64,000 nucleotides of DNA. Source: Qipengyuania spongiae (GTDB lineage Bacteria; Pseudomonadota; Alphaproteobacteria; Sphingomonadales; Sphingomonadaceae). This document shows, in pieces, positions 45,111 through 57,223 of the stretch. A program made the position numbers and the translations under genes. Location: assembly GCF_026168555.1 (NCBI RefSeq), contig NZ_CP092471.1:2304501-2368500 (forward strand), read 5' to 3'. The notes under the pieces are model-generated. The model was not told where the DNA came from. It did not search any database and saw nothing but the letters and a program-made list of their open reading frames with translations. Position 1 is the stretch's first letter; the number at the start of each line of letters is the position of its first letter.

Positions 45111-46259
45111 ATGGACGAGGCCGCCGCCCTTCCCCCCTTCGCCGCCATCGTGGTCGCCGCCGGAAAGGGCGAGCGCGCGCGGCAGGGCGTGCCCAAACAG
45201 TTTGCTTTCTGGCGCGGCAAGCCGGTGCTGCGTCATTCGGTCGACGCGCTGGTAGAATCCGGAGCCAATCCTGTGATCGTGGCCGCCCCCTCGGACATGC
45301 AGGGGGAAGCCCATGCGGCTGTCGGCGACAATCCGCGCGTCGAGGTCGTGGCGGGCGGAGCAACCCGGCAGGCTTCGGTCCGCCATTCGCTGGATGTTCT
45401 CGCAGGGCGCGGCTGCGAACGTGTCCTGATCCACGACGCGGCACGTCCCGAGCTGATGCGCGACGTGGTTGCGCGGCTTATCAAGGCGTTGGAGACAACC
45501 GCCGGTGCCATCCCCGTCCTGCCCGTGGTGGACAGTCTTGTCATTGCGAGCAGCGGAGCGATGGATGGCAAGGCGGAGCGTGAAGCCATAAGGCGCGTTC
45601 AGACCCCGCAGGCATTCCGCTTTTCCGCCATCCACGCAGCGCATCACGCGTGGGAAGGTGCCGCCAATGCGGGTGACGACGCGCAGGTGCTGCATGCGGC
45701 GGGTGGCAGCGTCGCTCTGGTCGATGGCGACGAGCGTCTGCGCAAACTGACTTTTGCGGAGGATTTCATGGACGATTTGCCGCCGATGCGGATCGGTTCG
45801 GGCTACGATGTGCATTGCCTTGCGGAAGGCGAAGAGCTCTGGCTTGGCGGAGTGAGGATCGAGCACTCCCATGGCCTCTCCGGTCACAGCGACGCCGACG
45901 TCGCGCTGCACGCCATCGTCGACGCGCTCCTGGGGTCCGTAGGCGCCGGCGATATTGGAACGCATTTCCCCCCCTCCGATCCGCAATGGAAAGGAGCGGC
46001 TTCGGACCGGTTCCTCACCCATGCCGTCGGCCTCGTGACGGCCGCAGGATACAGCGTCGGCAATGTCGATCTGACCATCGTATGCGAGGCACCCAAGATC
46101 GGTCCGCACCGCGACGCAATGCGAGAGCGGATCGCGCAACTGCTCGGCGTTGACATCGGCGCAGTGAGCGTCAAGGCCACCACAACCGAGCGGCTAGGCT
46201 TCACCGGTCGCCAGGAAGGGATCGCCGCGCAGGCCGTCGCACTGGTGATCCGGCGATGA
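45111..46259 (+). CDS. ispDF: Bifunctional IspD/IspF enzyme of the MEP isoprenoid pathway
   Basis: A fusion of two MEP-pathway enzymes in 382 residues. IspD (1-225) makes CDP-methylerythritol; visible motifs are [18 protein letters not shown] and LIHDAARPE. IspF (226-382) makes the cyclodiphosphate; visible motifs are [10 protein letters not shown] with metal ligands, [19 protein letters not shown] and [16 protein letters not shown]. Such fusions are common in alphaproteobacteria. I chose ATG 45111; GTG 45069 would add 14 residues. Its stop overlaps the cinA ATG. It is divergent from dusB. Confidence 0.96.
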   Translation: MDEAAALPPFAAIVVAAGKGERARQGVPKQFAFWRGKPVLRHSVDALVESGANPVIVAAPSDMQGEAHAAVGDNPRVEVVAGGATRQASVRHSLDVLAGRGCERVLIHDAARPELMRDVVARLIKALETTAGAIPVLPVVDSLVIASSGAMDGKAEREAIRRVQTPQAFRFSAIHAAHHAWEGAANAGDDAQVLHAAGGSVALVDGDERLRKLTFAEDFMDDLPPMRIGSGYDVHCLAEGEELWLGGVRIEHSHGLSGHSDADVALHAIVDALLGSVGAGDIGTHFPPSDPQWKGAASDRFLTHAVGLVTAAGYSVGNVDLTIVCEAPKIGPHRDAMRERIAQLLGVDIGAVSVKATTTERLGFTGRQEGIAAQAVALVIRR

Positions 46260-46819
46260 TGGAGACTGGGATGGACGAGGACGCGCTCCTGCCGGACGAG
46301 ATCGCACAACTGGCCCGCAAGGTAGTGGAGGCTAACCACGCGGCTGGCCGCAGGATAGCGCTTGCGGAAAGTTGCACCGGCGGCCTGGTAGCCGCCGCGC
46401 TGACGGAGGTACCCGGTTCTTCTGCCGTTCTCGACCGAGGTTACGTCACTTACTCGAACGAAGCCAAGATGGAAGCGCTCGGCGTTTCGAGCGAAATCAT
46501 CGAGACCTTCGGCGCCGTATCGATCGCCTGCGTTTGGTCGATGGCCAAGGGCGCGCTCGACCGCAGCGGAGCGGATGTCGCCGTGGCGATCAGCGGAGTT
46601 GCCGGCCCCGGCGGCGGCACCGATCTGAAACCCGTCGGCACTGTGGTTTTCGCCCGGGTCGAACGCGACCGCATCGGCAAGCCGGACGGGGAACTCAAGC
46701 AGTTCGACGGGTCTAATCGCGCCGAGGTCCGTCGACAGGCAACCCTCTGCGCGCTCGAATTGCTGTTACCCGATCAGGAAGATGGGGCAGCAGCGCCTGG
46801 AGCCGCTTCCAACCCGTAG
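46256..46819 (+). CDS. CinA C-terminal domain protein, NMN amidohydrolase (PncC type)
   Basis: A 187-residue stand-alone CinA C-terminal domain, expected to deamidate nicotinamide mononucleotide. Motifs: [24 protein letters not shown] (about 31-54), [22 protein letters not shown] (about 117-127) and [12 protein letters not shown] 46256 overlaps the ispDF stop (ATGA); alternatives at 46259 and 46271 exist. Its last 46 bases overlap the end of the ratA-like gene on the other strand. Confidence 0.9.
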   Translation: MMETGMDEDALLPDEIAQLARKVVEANHAAGRRIALAESCTGGLVAAALTEVPGSSAVLDRGYVTYSNEAKMEALGVSSEIIETFGAVSIACVWSMAKGALDRSGADVAVAISGVAGPGGGTDLKPVGTVVFARVERDRIGKPDGELKQFDGSNRAEVRRQATLCALELLLPDQEDGAAAPGAASNP

Positions 46820-47241
46820 AGATCATGGGCTCGCCGTTCGAAAGCGGCGACCATCTTGCGGAAGGCGCGGTCGAAATATTGACCGGCCAGCTTCTCGAAC
46901 ACCGCATTGCGGAAAGTAAAATCGACGCAGAAATCGATCGCGCATCCGCCGTCGGGTTCGGGCGAGAACACCCAGCTATTGTCGAGATCTCTCAACGGCC
47001 CGTCGACGTAATGCACGTCGATCCGGCGCGGTCGATCCTTCGCCACGCGCGACGTGAACTTTTCGCGGATGGCCTTGAAGCCGACGAGCATGTCGGCGAC
47101 CAGTTCGTTTTCGTTTTCGGACCGAACGCGAGCCGCCACCACCCAGGGAAGGAATTCGCCGTAGCGGCCGACATCGGCCACCAAATCGAACATCTGCTCG
47201 CAGCTGTAGGGAAGCCTGCGCGTCTCGCGGATACCCGGCAT
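46774..47241 (-). CDS. Coq10/RatA-family START-domain protein
   Basis: A 155-residue single-domain protein of the polyketide cyclase/START group. The opening RETRRLPYSCEQMFDLVADVGRYGEFLPWV is typical of Coq10/RatA, as is the C-terminal YFDRAFRKMVAAFERRA. Eukaryotic Coq10 binds ubiquinone and supports respiration; E. coli RatA was described as a ribosome-acting toxin. Here the Coq10-like role is more likely, given the lipA neighbour and absence of ratB. The ATG overlaps the lipA stop. It is convergent with cinA and overlaps it by 46 bases. Confidence 0.87.
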   Translation of the reverse strand: MPGIRETRRLPYSCEQMFDLVADVGRYGEFLPWVVAARVRSENENELVADMLVGFKAIREKFTSRVAKDRPRRIDVHYVDGPLRDLDNSWVFSPEPDGGCAIDFCVDFTFRNAVFEKLAGQYFDRAFRKMVAAFERRAHDLYGLEAAPGAAAPSS

Positions 47242-48173
47242 CAGCGCTGCGCCTTCGCGAGCTTCGCCTCCCGCGCGGCCCGCATCTGCGCGAAATCATC
47301 ACCCGCGTGATAGCTCGAGCGCGTCAGCGGGCTCGAGGCGACTTGCAGGAAACCCTTGGCGCGCGCGATCGAACCATAGGCATCGAAAGCCTTCGGAGTA
47401 ACGAAATCCTCAACCTTGGCGTGCTTCGGCGTCGGTTGGAGATACTGACCCATGGTGACGAAATCGATGTCCGCGCTGCGCATGTCGTCCATCACCTGAT
47501 GCACTTCGAGGCGTTGCTCGCCGAGGCCGAGCATGATGCCGGACTTAGTGAAAATCATCGGATCATGCCGCTTCACTTCCTCGAGCAGACGTAGCGAGGC
47601 ATAATAGCGGGCGCCGGGGCGGATGGTCGGGTAGAGACGTGGCACGGTTTCGAGGTTGTGATTGTAAACGTCTGGTCCAGCTTCGCAAATCGCCTCGACC
47701 GCAGGCCGCATCTTGTTGCGGAAATCGGGCGTCAAAATCTCGATCGTCGTCTCCGGCGTCTCGCGCCGCAAGGCGTTGATCACCTTCACGAACTGGCTCG
47801 CGCCACCATCGGGCAGATCGTCCCGGTCGACGCTTGTAATGACGATGTGGTTGAGACCCATCTTGCCCGCCGCGATCGCGACGTTTTCCGGCTCCATCGG
47901 ATCGACCAGGCGAGGCATCCCGGTCTTTACGTTGCAGAAGGCACAGGCGCGCGTGCAGACATCGCCTAGGATCATCACAGTCGCGTGCTTCTTGTCCCAG
48001 CATTCGCCGATATTGGGACAGGCCGCCTCTTCGCAAACGGTGTTGAGCGCGAGGTCGCGCATCAGCTTGCGCGTCTCGTGATAGCCCTTGCTGACGGGCG
48101 CCTTTACCCGGATCCAGTCGGGCTTGCGCTGGCGGGGAATGCGCGGTTCGGGAGCGGTGGACATGTCGTTCAT
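47241..48173 (-). CDS. lipA: Lipoyl synthase
   Basis: Radical SAM enzyme that inserts two sulfurs into octanoyl-lysine to form lipoyl groups, needed by the pyruvate dehydrogenase encoded in this window. The 310 residues include the auxiliary cluster cysteines Cys47, Cys52 and Cys58, and the SAM-cluster motif CxxxCxxC at Cys73, Cys77 and Cys80. [16 protein letters not shown] and the C-terminal RSSYHAG are characteristic. ATG 48173 was chosen; ATG 48164 is possible. It is co-transcribed with the ratA-like gene. Confidence 0.97.
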   Translation of the reverse strand: MNDMSTAPEPRIPRQRKPDWIRVKAPVSKGYHETRKLMRDLALNTVCEEAACPNIGECWDKKHATVMILGDVCTRACAFCNVKTGMPRLVDPMEPENVAIAAGKMGLNHIVITSVDRDDLPDGGASQFVKVINALRRETPETTIEILTPDFRNKMRPAVEAICEAGPDVYNHNLETVPRLYPTIRPGARYYASLRLLEEVKRHDPMIFTKSGIMLGLGEQRLEVHQVMDDMRSADIDFVTMGQYLQPTPKHAKVEDFVTPKAFDAYGSIARAKGFLQVASSPLTRSSYHAGDDFAQMRAAREAKLAKAQR

Positions 48174-48234
48174 TACGCCGCCCACTTAGGGATGGGGCTT
48201 GCCAAGAGCAATGCCGCAGGCGCAAGGGACCGGG

Positions 48235-48885
48235 ATGGAACACGAAGCCTCGCCGATGGACGCCCTGATTGCCGGATATGGCCGTTTTCGCAACGGAAGT
48301 TATGCGGCGGAACACGAACGCTGGGCCGCGCTGGCCGAAGGCCAGGCGCCGAAGACGATGGTCATCTCGTGTTCCGATAGCCGCGTCGATCCGGCACAGA
48401 TCTTCGATGTCGCGCCAGGCGAACTGTTCGTCGTGCGCAATGTCGCGGCGCTCGTCCCGCCCTTCGAGACGACGCCGGGTCAGCATGGCGTCTCCGCGGC
48501 GCTCGAATTCGCGGTCCAGTTCCTGAAAGTCGAACAGGTTGTGGTCATGGGCCACGGGATGTGCGGCGGCTGCAAGGCTGCGCTGACGCAAGACCTTCAC
48601 GGCAACCGGCTCGGCGAAGGCGGGTTCGTCGCCCACTGGATCGAAATGCTCGACGATGCACGTGAGCCGATCGCTCAGGAAATGGGCACCACCGGGCGAG
48701 ACGCCGAACGGGCAATGGAGATGGCGGCGGTCAAGGTCAGCCTCGCCAACCTGCGCACCTTTCCGTGCATTCAGGAAAAGGAGCCGAGCGGTGAGGTGAC
48801 ATTGCGTGGCGCTTATTTCGCCATTTCCGACGGCGTGCTGCACTTGCTCGACGAAGCGTCCGGGATGTTTTCGCCAGCGAGCTGA
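48235..48885 (+). CDS. Beta-class carbonic anhydrase
   Basis: Interconverts CO2 and bicarbonate. The 216-residue protein has all zinc ligands: Cys46 in CSDSR (with Asp48-Arg50 dyad), His107 and Cys110 in GHGMCGGC. PGELFVVRNVAALVPP is also typical. ATG 48235 has AGGGA upstream; ATG 48256 would shorten it by seven residues. It is divergent from lipA. Cytosolic, with no signal peptide. Confidence 0.95.
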   Translation: MEHEASPMDALIAGYGRFRNGSYAAEHERWAALAEGQAPKTMVISCSDSRVDPAQIFDVAPGELFVVRNVAALVPPFETTPGQHGVSAALEFAVQFLKVEQVVVMGHGMCGGCKAALTQDLHGNRLGEGGFVAHWIEMLDDAREPIAQEMGTTGRDAERAMEMAAVKVSLANLRTFPCIQEKEPSGEVTLRGAYFAISDGVLHLLDEASGMFSPAS

Positions 48886-48936
48886 GAGTTTGCGGCCCGG
48901 CTTGCCAGCCTGCCCGCCCTGCCCCATGGGACCGGC

Positions 48937-49656
48937 ATGGCCCAAATCGACCAACGCAACATCGCTCTTCTGATCGACGCGGACAATGCAAGTCCCTCGG
49001 GGATCGATCCGGTTCTCACCGTCTTGGCCGAACTCGGTCAGGTGAATATCCGCCGTGCATACGGCAACTGGCGCAAGACCAGCCTCAAAGGCTGGGTCGA
49101 CCGGATGCATCGTTACGGGATCGAGCCACAGCAGCAGTTCGACCTCACGCGCGGCAAGAACGCCACCGACATGAAGATGACGATCGATGCGCTGGACCTG
49201 CTCTACGGCGGTCGGGTGGACGGCTTCGGCATCATGAGTTCGGACAGCGATTTCATGCCGCTGGCCATGCGGATCCGACAGGACGGTTACCCGGTCTACG
49301 GCTTCGGCGGAGCCAAGACGCCCGAGGCCTTCCGTCAGGCCTGCACACGCTTCATCGATGTCAACGCATTGATCAAGGCGGAGAGGAACGAGGCCACCGA
49401 GAACCGCAAGCAACCGACCAAGGGCGAAATCGACGCCGAACTTCTGACGCTGCTGGTCGATGCCTATAACGCCAGCAAGCGCGACGAGGGCGGCTATGCC
49501 AAATTGTCCGAAGTGGGGCAGCGAGCTGGCAACCGCTCGAGTTTCGATACCCGCAACTACGGATATGCCCGGCTGATCGACCTGATCGAAGCGATACCGA
49601 ACTTCGCAATCGAGCGACGCGAGAACGGGCAGGTGTTCGTGAAGCGCCTGCGCTAG
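48937..49656 (+). CDS. NYN-domain putative ribonuclease with C-terminal OST-HTH/LOTUS domain
   Basis: A 239-residue protein. The NYN (PIN-like) domain (about 1-145) starts NIALLIDADNAS with the first catalytic aspartate. Asp residues in TRGKNATDMKMTIDALDLL and SSDSDFMPLA complete the acidic site. The C-terminal part (about 165-239, GEIDAELLTLLVDAY, GYARLIDLIEAIPNFAIE) fits an OST-HTH/LOTUS RNA-binding domain. This architecture suggests RNA cleavage or binding. It is a single gene with a terminator-like hairpin downstream. The target is unknown. Confidence 0.88.
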   Translation: MAQIDQRNIALLIDADNASPSGIDPVLTVLAELGQVNIRRAYGNWRKTSLKGWVDRMHRYGIEPQQQFDLTRGKNATDMKMTIDALDLLYGGRVDGFGIMSSDSDFMPLAMRIRQDGYPVYGFGGAKTPEAFRQACTRFIDVNALIKAERNEATENRKQPTKGEIDAELLTLLVDAYNASKRDEGGYAKLSEVGQRAGNRSSFDTRNYGYARLIDLIEAIPNFAIERRENGQVFVKRLR

Positions 49657-49679
49657 GCCAGTCTTGCGCAAAGAAGAAG

Positions 49680-49700
49680 GGGGCGCGAAGCTTTCGCCCC
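49680..49700. terminator. Hairpin between convergent NYN and TPR genes
   Basis: GGGGCG (49680-49685) pairs with CGCCCC (49695-49700) in the 75-base gap between two convergent genes. It could act in both directions, but no strong T-run follows on either side. Confidence 0.45.
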
Positions 49701-49731
49701 ACGCCCCTCAAATTACAGCATTCGCTAAAGA

Positions 49732-51015
49732 TCAGACACCGCGCTGGTCGGCGTAAATACTCCACAGCTGGGCGATCGGCTTGCGCTGACCCTCCACCTT
49801 CGCGAAAGTCGCCTTGGCCTCTTCCGCCCTGCCCTGATCCAACTGAGCGATGCCGAGCCGCGTCAGGATCATCGCCGTGTTGACGCCTGGCATGCCAAGA
49901 GCCTTGGTGTAGAATTCCTCTGCCTCGCTCGGCTGCTCGTAGCTGAGAAAGGCATCGCCGGCGGCGACCACAGTGTTAAGCGACGCGTTGCCCGCCCGCG
50001 CTTCACGCGCCACTGTCGGCAGATCGGCACGGTCCGCCTCGACCCTGCCCGCAGCTTCCGAACGGGACGCCACAGCGAATTCGTTGCTCCGCTCGAGAAC
50101 CCCAGAGTTCCAGCCCTGATCGATGACAGCCACGACTTCACCGGGGAAACGCCGCGGATCGGCAGCTTCGACATATTCGAGATACATCTGCGGATATTTG
50201 ATCGCATCGAGGCGACGGGCAAGCCGTAGAAGATCGAGCGATTCCTGCATCTGGTAATCGCCGAGGTTCAACGCGACAGCGACGACGTCGGACCACGCTT
50301 CCTGGCTGGGATAGTCCTGAGCGTACCAGCTGGCGTACCGCATGGCTTCTTCAGTCATTTCGTTTTCGTAAGCGAGTGCGAGGCCCCGCTTGAGCCAGGC
50401 CTCGTCCACCGGCTGGCCGGCAGCCTTGCGCGCTTCGATGGCGCTGTCGAGTGCGCTGAAGCCTTGCGCGAAATTGTTCTCGCCGAAGTAGCTTTCGACG
50501 ATCATGATGGTCGGATCGGGATTGGTCTGCCCGGCGTCGGCCGCCGCCTGCAAGTAACGCCGTGCGTCGTTATAGTTTTGCGCGTTGTATGCCAGTTGTC
50601 CTGCCAGCATGTTATACTGCGCCGTATTTTCCGCCGGGACCTTGCCGCTCTCCAGCATCATCGTAACGCCCTGATATTGCAGCGACGTGTCCTCTGCCGT
50701 GCGTCCGATCGAATAGATCGTGTTACCCGCTACGAAGCGATCGTCCTGGGTCTCAACCGCTGCGACAAGCGTTGGCACCGCAGCCTTTAGAGCAGCGGCA
50801 TCCGTCGAACCGGCGTCCTGCATTGCCTTGACCGGAGTGTATGCGGCAACGAACCCTTTCGAGTAATCACCCGAGGTCTTCTGCTGTTTTTTCTTCTGAG
50901 CGAAGGCCGGCGTTTCTATCGCCGCGCCAGCAACAGCCGTGCCGCCGACCAGCGCGAGAGCCAGTGCCAATTTCGAAGCCGTGCTGCGACTGCGGGTAAG
51001 GTTGGTCAGAAACAT
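49732..51015 (-). CDS. Secreted tetratricopeptide-repeat protein, unknown
   Basis: A 427-residue exported protein: signal peptide (about 1-40, ending TPAFA), then a QKKKQQKTSGDYSKGF stretch and helical TPR-type repeats through most of the length (examples: YNMLAGQLAYNAQNYNDARRYLQ, AWLKRGLALAYENE, AEEFYTKALGMPGVNTA, ARLG-type turns). It probably mediates protein contacts in the periplasm. ATG 51015 has GGGAGA 6 bases upstream. It is divergent from gyrA; the 287-base gap between them must hold both promoters, but no clear consensus is visible. Confidence 0.82.
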   Translation of the reverse strand: MFLTNLTRSRSTASKLALALALVGGTAVAGAAIETPAFAQKKKQQKTSGDYSKGFVAAYTPVKAMQDAGSTDAAALKAAVPTLVAAVETQDDRFVAGNTIYSIGRTAEDTSLQYQGVTMMLESGKVPAENTAQYNMLAGQLAYNAQNYNDARRYLQAAADAGQTNPDPTIMIVESYFGENNFAQGFSALDSAIEARKAAGQPVDEAWLKRGLALAYENEMTEEAMRYASWYAQDYPSQEAWSDVVAVALNLGDYQMQESLDLLRLARRLDAIKYPQMYLEYVEAADPRRFPGEVVAVIDQGWNSGVLERSNEFAVASRSEAAGRVEADRADLPTVAREARAGNASLNTVVAAGDAFLSYEQPSEAEEFYTKALGMPGVNTAMILTRLGIAQLDQGRAEEAKATFAKVEGQRKPIAQLWSIYADQRGV

Positions 51016-51302
51016 TCGATATCTCCCAATGGATAGCCGGACGACAGGGCCGAACGGCAAAAAACTTGTTTGAATACTGAGGAAGTAGCCGTCGATTTCT
51101 CCTAGCCGGAAAACGCTGAACGGCCATTGAATGCCCGTAATCTCGAGTGCTGGTGCAGCTTTGTCAAACGGGCGAAGCCATGTGTGGAAAAAGCGCGCGA
51201 GGGTACGGTTAGGTTCCCTCCATCGGTGGATTTTCGGGCGCCTTCCTCCTACATGGGAGATTGATCCGGGCACCGATCCGCAATCATGAAAAGACCGACG
51301 TT

Positions 51303-54134
<2,832 letters not shown>

Positions 54135-54152
54135 TTCTTTGTCATCTCATGG

Positions 54153-54158
54153 TATAAT
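54153..54158 (+). promoter_or_regulatory. Candidate -10 element (TATAAT)
   Basis: A perfect TATAAT lies 27 bases before the start of the secreted hypothetical gene, in a short AT-rich stretch after gyrA. A weak -35 (TTTAGT, 54130-54135) is 17 bases upstream and overlaps the gyrA stop. Confidence 0.5.
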
Positions 54159-54184
54159 ATCGGATCATAGTAAGCGGACCTACC

Positions 54185-54598
54185 ATGCAAAAGACTCTCA
54201 TCTCCATTCTTGCGCTACTCGGAGCAAGTTCTGCGCTGGCAGGTAACGGAAATGTGATCCACCCTTCTGCAGGCAGTGCAGCTTATGGTCGTTCCTATTC
54301 AGTCCCTGCTGACCTGTCGTCTCCATCGGATTACTATCCGTTCTTGCAGTTCGAAGATAAACTGTCGGGATACAGCATCAGCGAAGCCGAGATTGGCGTG
54401 ATTGCCGACGTCATCAGCAGGAACCATAATTCGATGACGTCGCTGGATCGCCGCGACCTCGTTTCTCAGCTGCGCGAGTTGGGAATGTCCGAGCGCCGTT
54501 TCGGTTATATTCTTGCGATCGCAATGCGGAACGATGAACTCAAGTCGGAGATCGAGCAGAGCGTAGGGAACCGCTTGCGCTCGTCATCTGCTAAATGA
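54185..54598 (+). CDS. Secreted small hypothetical protein
   Basis: A 137-residue protein with a Sec signal peptide (about 1-19, ending SALA). The mature part has a Ser/Tyr-rich stretch (AYGRSYSVPADLSSPSDYY) and a helical C-terminal half (SEAEIGVIADVISRNHNSM, RDLVSQLRELGMSERRFG). No cysteines remain after the signal peptide. The DNA is less GC-rich than its neighbours. Its 3-prime end overlaps the YhhN gene on the opposite strand by 15 bases. No family is recognised. Confidence 0.72.
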   Translation: MQKTLISILALLGASSALAGNGNVIHPSAGSAAYGRSYSVPADLSSPSDYYPFLQFEDKLSGYSISEAEIGVIADVISRNHNSMTSLDRRDLVSQLRELGMSERRFGYILAIAMRNDELKSEIEQSVGNRLRSSSAK

Positions 54599-55288
54599 TC
54601 TGAGCGCGTTTTCCGGAGCGTCTTTTTGGTCGAGACTTTTCTCGCCTCGCAATGTCTGCACCACGCCTGTCGCGATCATCAACTGGCCGGCGAAATAAAG
54701 CGGCCAGATCAGCCAGCCTGTGATATCGGCATCAAGCCGTCCGGCTTCCCGTGCGAAAATTGCGAGGTCCGAAAGGACGAAGAACACCGCGCCTAGTCCG
54801 ACACGGTAGCGCGGGAAACGGCTTGTCCATGCCGAGGCGGACATTGCGCCGAGCAAAACGGCGTAACCCGCCGCGAGGTGCCAGTTTTCACGCGGCCAAG
54901 TGATCAAGGCCGAGATTAGCGGCACTCCGATCAGGAGGGCGATGCCAGTGACTCGCTGGCTGCCCGCTGCCACAAGTCGCCTGTTTCGGAGGTACAATCC
55001 GATCGCAACCAGATGTGCCAGGCCGAAGATCGCCGCACCTCCGAGGAACGAGAATTCGAGCACCACGTCCGCGACCGCGCACAGCGTCAGTACGATCGCG
55101 ATCAGGGTTCCATCAGGCCCTCGCCCCCGCATCCAGGCGAAGGCCGCGAGCAACCCCACCCCCAACCCCTTCCACACAGCGGAATAGATGCCCGGCACCG
55201 TTTCGTCCGCGAGGAAGAAATAGGTGACCGCCGACACGATCCCCAGCAACAACCACGGCCTGTGTTCGATCAATGCGCGTCGCGGCAT
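54584..55288 (-). CDS. YhhN/TMEM86 family membrane protein (lysoplasmalogenase-like)
   Basis: A 234-residue multi-pass membrane protein with about 8 hydrophobic helices. YhhN-family features include LTLCAVADVVLEFS (Asp near helix 3) and GAVFFVLSDLAIFAREA, with paired acidic residues that are thought to form the active site in TMEM86 lysoplasmalogenases. ATG 55288 has AAGGAGA upstream. Bacterial members usually have unknown substrates. It is divergent from trmFO. Confidence 0.85.
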   Translation of the reverse strand: MPRRALIEHRPWLLLGIVSAVTYFFLADETVPGIYSAVWKGLGVGLLAAFAWMRGRGPDGTLIAIVLTLCAVADVVLEFSFLGGAAIFGLAHLVAIGLYLRNRRLVAAGSQRVTGIALLIGVPLISALITWPRENWHLAAGYAVLLGAMSASAWTSRFPRYRVGLGAVFFVLSDLAIFAREAGRLDADITGWLIWPLYFAGQLMIATGVVQTLRGEKSLDQKDAPENALRSFSR

Positions 55289-55363
55289 TCGGTCGGTCTC
55301 CTTAGTCCCGGCTTCCGCTACGGCTTGAACCGCATGGGTGACAAGCTCTAGGTGAGCGGTGCA

Positions 55364-56731
55364 ATGACACATGACATCCATATCATCGGCGGCGGCCTCG
55401 CCGGAAGCGAAGCGGCGTGGCAGCTCGCCCAGCGTGGCTTCAAGGTGCGGCTCTCAGAAATGCGAGGCGGCGGCGACATGACGCCGGCGCACCAGACCGA
55501 TGGCTTGGCCGAGCTCGTCTGTTCCAACAGCTTCCGGTCCGATGACGACGAGAAGAACGCGGTCGGGTTGCTTCACTACGAGATGCGGGCGCTGGACAGT
55601 CTTGTCATGCGCGCGGGTGAAGCGGCTCGCGTTCCCGCAGGATCTGCCATGGCGGTCGATCGTGACATCTTTTCGAAAGGTGTCCAGCGCGCGCTGGAGG
55701 ATCATCCCAACGTCACCGTGGTGCGCGAGCGGATCGACTCCCTCCCTTCGTCCGGCCTCACCATCGTCGCCACCGGACCGCTGACCGCGCAGGCGCTGGC
55801 GGAAAGTATCGTCGGCGCGACCGGGCAGGACCGGCTCGCCTTCTTCGACGCCATCGCGCCCATCGTCCATCGCGAGAGTATCGACATGGATATCTGCTGG
55901 ATCCAGTCGCGCTGGAACAAGCGGACCGAAGCCTCGAACGAGGATGGCGACTATATCAACTGCCCGATGACGAAGGAGCAGTATCGCGCCTTCCACCAAG
56001 GCCTGCTGGACGGCGAAAAGACCGAATTCCGCGAGTGGGAAACCGACACGCCCTATTTCGAAGGGTGTATGCCAATCGAGGTCATGGCGGCGCGGGGGGT
56101 GGAAACCTTGCGCTTCGGCCCGATGAAGCCGGTCGGGCTCGACAATCCTCGCGATACGACTCCGGAGTTTCCGCAAGGGCGCTGGCCCCACGCGGTCGTC
56201 CAGCTGCGCCAGGACAACAGCCTCGGCACGCTGTGGAACATGGTCGGCTTTCAGACCAAGCTGAAATACGGCGCGCAGGTCGAGCTTTTCCGCACGATTC
56301 CGGGGCTGGAGAATGCGGAATTCGCACGGCTTGGCGGCTTGCACCGCAACACCTTCCTCAATTCGCCGACGCTGCTCGACCGACAGCTGCGGCTGAAATC
56401 GGCGCCGCATATCCGCTTCGCCGGGCAAGTGACCGGGTGCGAGGGTTATGTCGAAAGCTCGGCGGTGGGGCTGATGGTGGGATTGATGGCGGCGAGCGAG
56501 CTGGCGGGGCGCGACTGGACACCGCCGCCGCGGACGACCGCGATGGGCGCGCTGCTCTCGCACATCACCGGCGATGCCGAGGCGGAAACCTATCAGCCGA
56601 TGAACATCAATTTCGGCCTGTTTCCGCCGCTTCATGAGGTTGGCAAAAAGCAGCGCAAGGAAGCCTATACCGGACGCGCCAAGACCGACCTTGCGCGTTG
56701 GCTGGCCGAAGCCGCGCTGGAGCCTGCCTAG
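55364..56731 (+). CDS. trmFO: tRNA (uracil-5-)-methyltransferase TrmFO
   Basis: Folate- and FAD-dependent enzyme that makes ribothymidine 54 in tRNA. It has 455 residues. FAD site [17 protein letters not shown] (about 5-21); [12 protein letters not shown] (about 49-60) contains the first conserved Cys; [16 protein letters not shown] (about 349-364) contains the second. ATG 55364 has AGGTGAG upstream; GTG 55352 would add four residues. Its stop TAG shares the CTAG palindrome with the stop of the facing EF-hand gene. Confidence 0.96.
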   Translation: MTHDIHIIGGGLAGSEAAWQLAQRGFKVRLSEMRGGGDMTPAHQTDGLAELVCSNSFRSDDDEKNAVGLLHYEMRALDSLVMRAGEAARVPAGSAMAVDRDIFSKGVQRALEDHPNVTVVRERIDSLPSSGLTIVATGPLTAQALAESIVGATGQDRLAFFDAIAPIVHRESIDMDICWIQSRWNKRTEASNEDGDYINCPMTKEQYRAFHQGLLDGEKTEFREWETDTPYFEGCMPIEVMAARGVETLRFGPMKPVGLDNPRDTTPEFPQGRWPHAVVQLRQDNSLGTLWNMVGFQTKLKYGAQVELFRTIPGLENAEFARLGGLHRNTFLNSPTLLDRQLRLKSAPHIRFAGQVTGCEGYVESSAVGLMVGLMAASELAGRDWTPPPRTTAMGALLSHITGDAEAETYQPMNINFGLFPPLHEVGKKQRKEAYTGRAKTDLARWLAEAALEPA

Positions 56732-57192
56732 CAGCGGCAGGCCGGCTTCGCGCGGGCCTTGAGTTTGGTGCTCGCGAATTCGCTGGGGCTCAATTCGCCG
56801 TTTCCGTTTGCATCGGCGGCGTCGAAGCGGCTGGCGGTCGCGACCGCCCATTCCTCGAAGCTCAGCAGGTTGTTGCCGTCGGTATCGAGCTTGCGGAAAG
56901 CGTTGGTGCGTGTGGAGAGCATCTCTGTCCGGCTGATCTTCCAGTCGCGGTTTCGGTCGTAGCGGAAAAAACGGCGTTGTTCGCGGGTGAGTTCGGTCGC
57001 TTCGGGCGGCGCGGGACCGACGAGACCGGCGCCGTCCGCATCCGGGAGGTCTGTATTCTCGGAATCCTGTGCGAGAGCGGAAGGATCGGGTGGCGGCGCG
57101 CCCTGCTCCACCTCGGCCCGGCCCTGCCACCAGAACATGCCGATTCCGGCCAGAACGAGGCCCAGCACGGCGCCGAGCAGGATGCGGTTCAT
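56728..57192 (-). CDS. Membrane-anchored EF-hand protein
   Basis: A 154-residue protein with an N-terminal membrane anchor or signal (about 4-22) and three EF-hand calcium loops of exactly 12 residues: Asp79-Glu90, Asp103-Glu114 and Asp127-Glu138. An acidic Pro-rich spacer (24-66) lies between. It probably binds Ca2+ on the periplasmic side as a sensor or buffer. The C-terminus ends with two Cys (ACRC). ATG 57192 has AGGGGAGA upstream. It shares the stop palindrome CTAG (56728-56731) with trmFO. Confidence 0.85.
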   Translation of the reverse strand: MNRILLGAVLGLVLAGIGMFWWQGRAEVEQGAPPPDPSALAQDSENTDLPDADGAGLVGPAPPEATELTREQRRFFRYDRNRDWKISRTEMLSTRTNAFRKLDTDGNNLLSFEEWAVATASRFDAADANGNGELSPSEFASTKLKARAKPACRC

Positions 57193-57223
57193 GGAAGTCT
57201 CCCCTTGCGCGGAGCGGGATAAT

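Noticed and set aside
46774..47241. RatA-type toxin of a toxin-antitoxin pair
   Set aside because: No ratB-like antitoxin gene is adjacent; the lipA neighbour and Coq10-like sequence make a ubiquinone-related role more likely.
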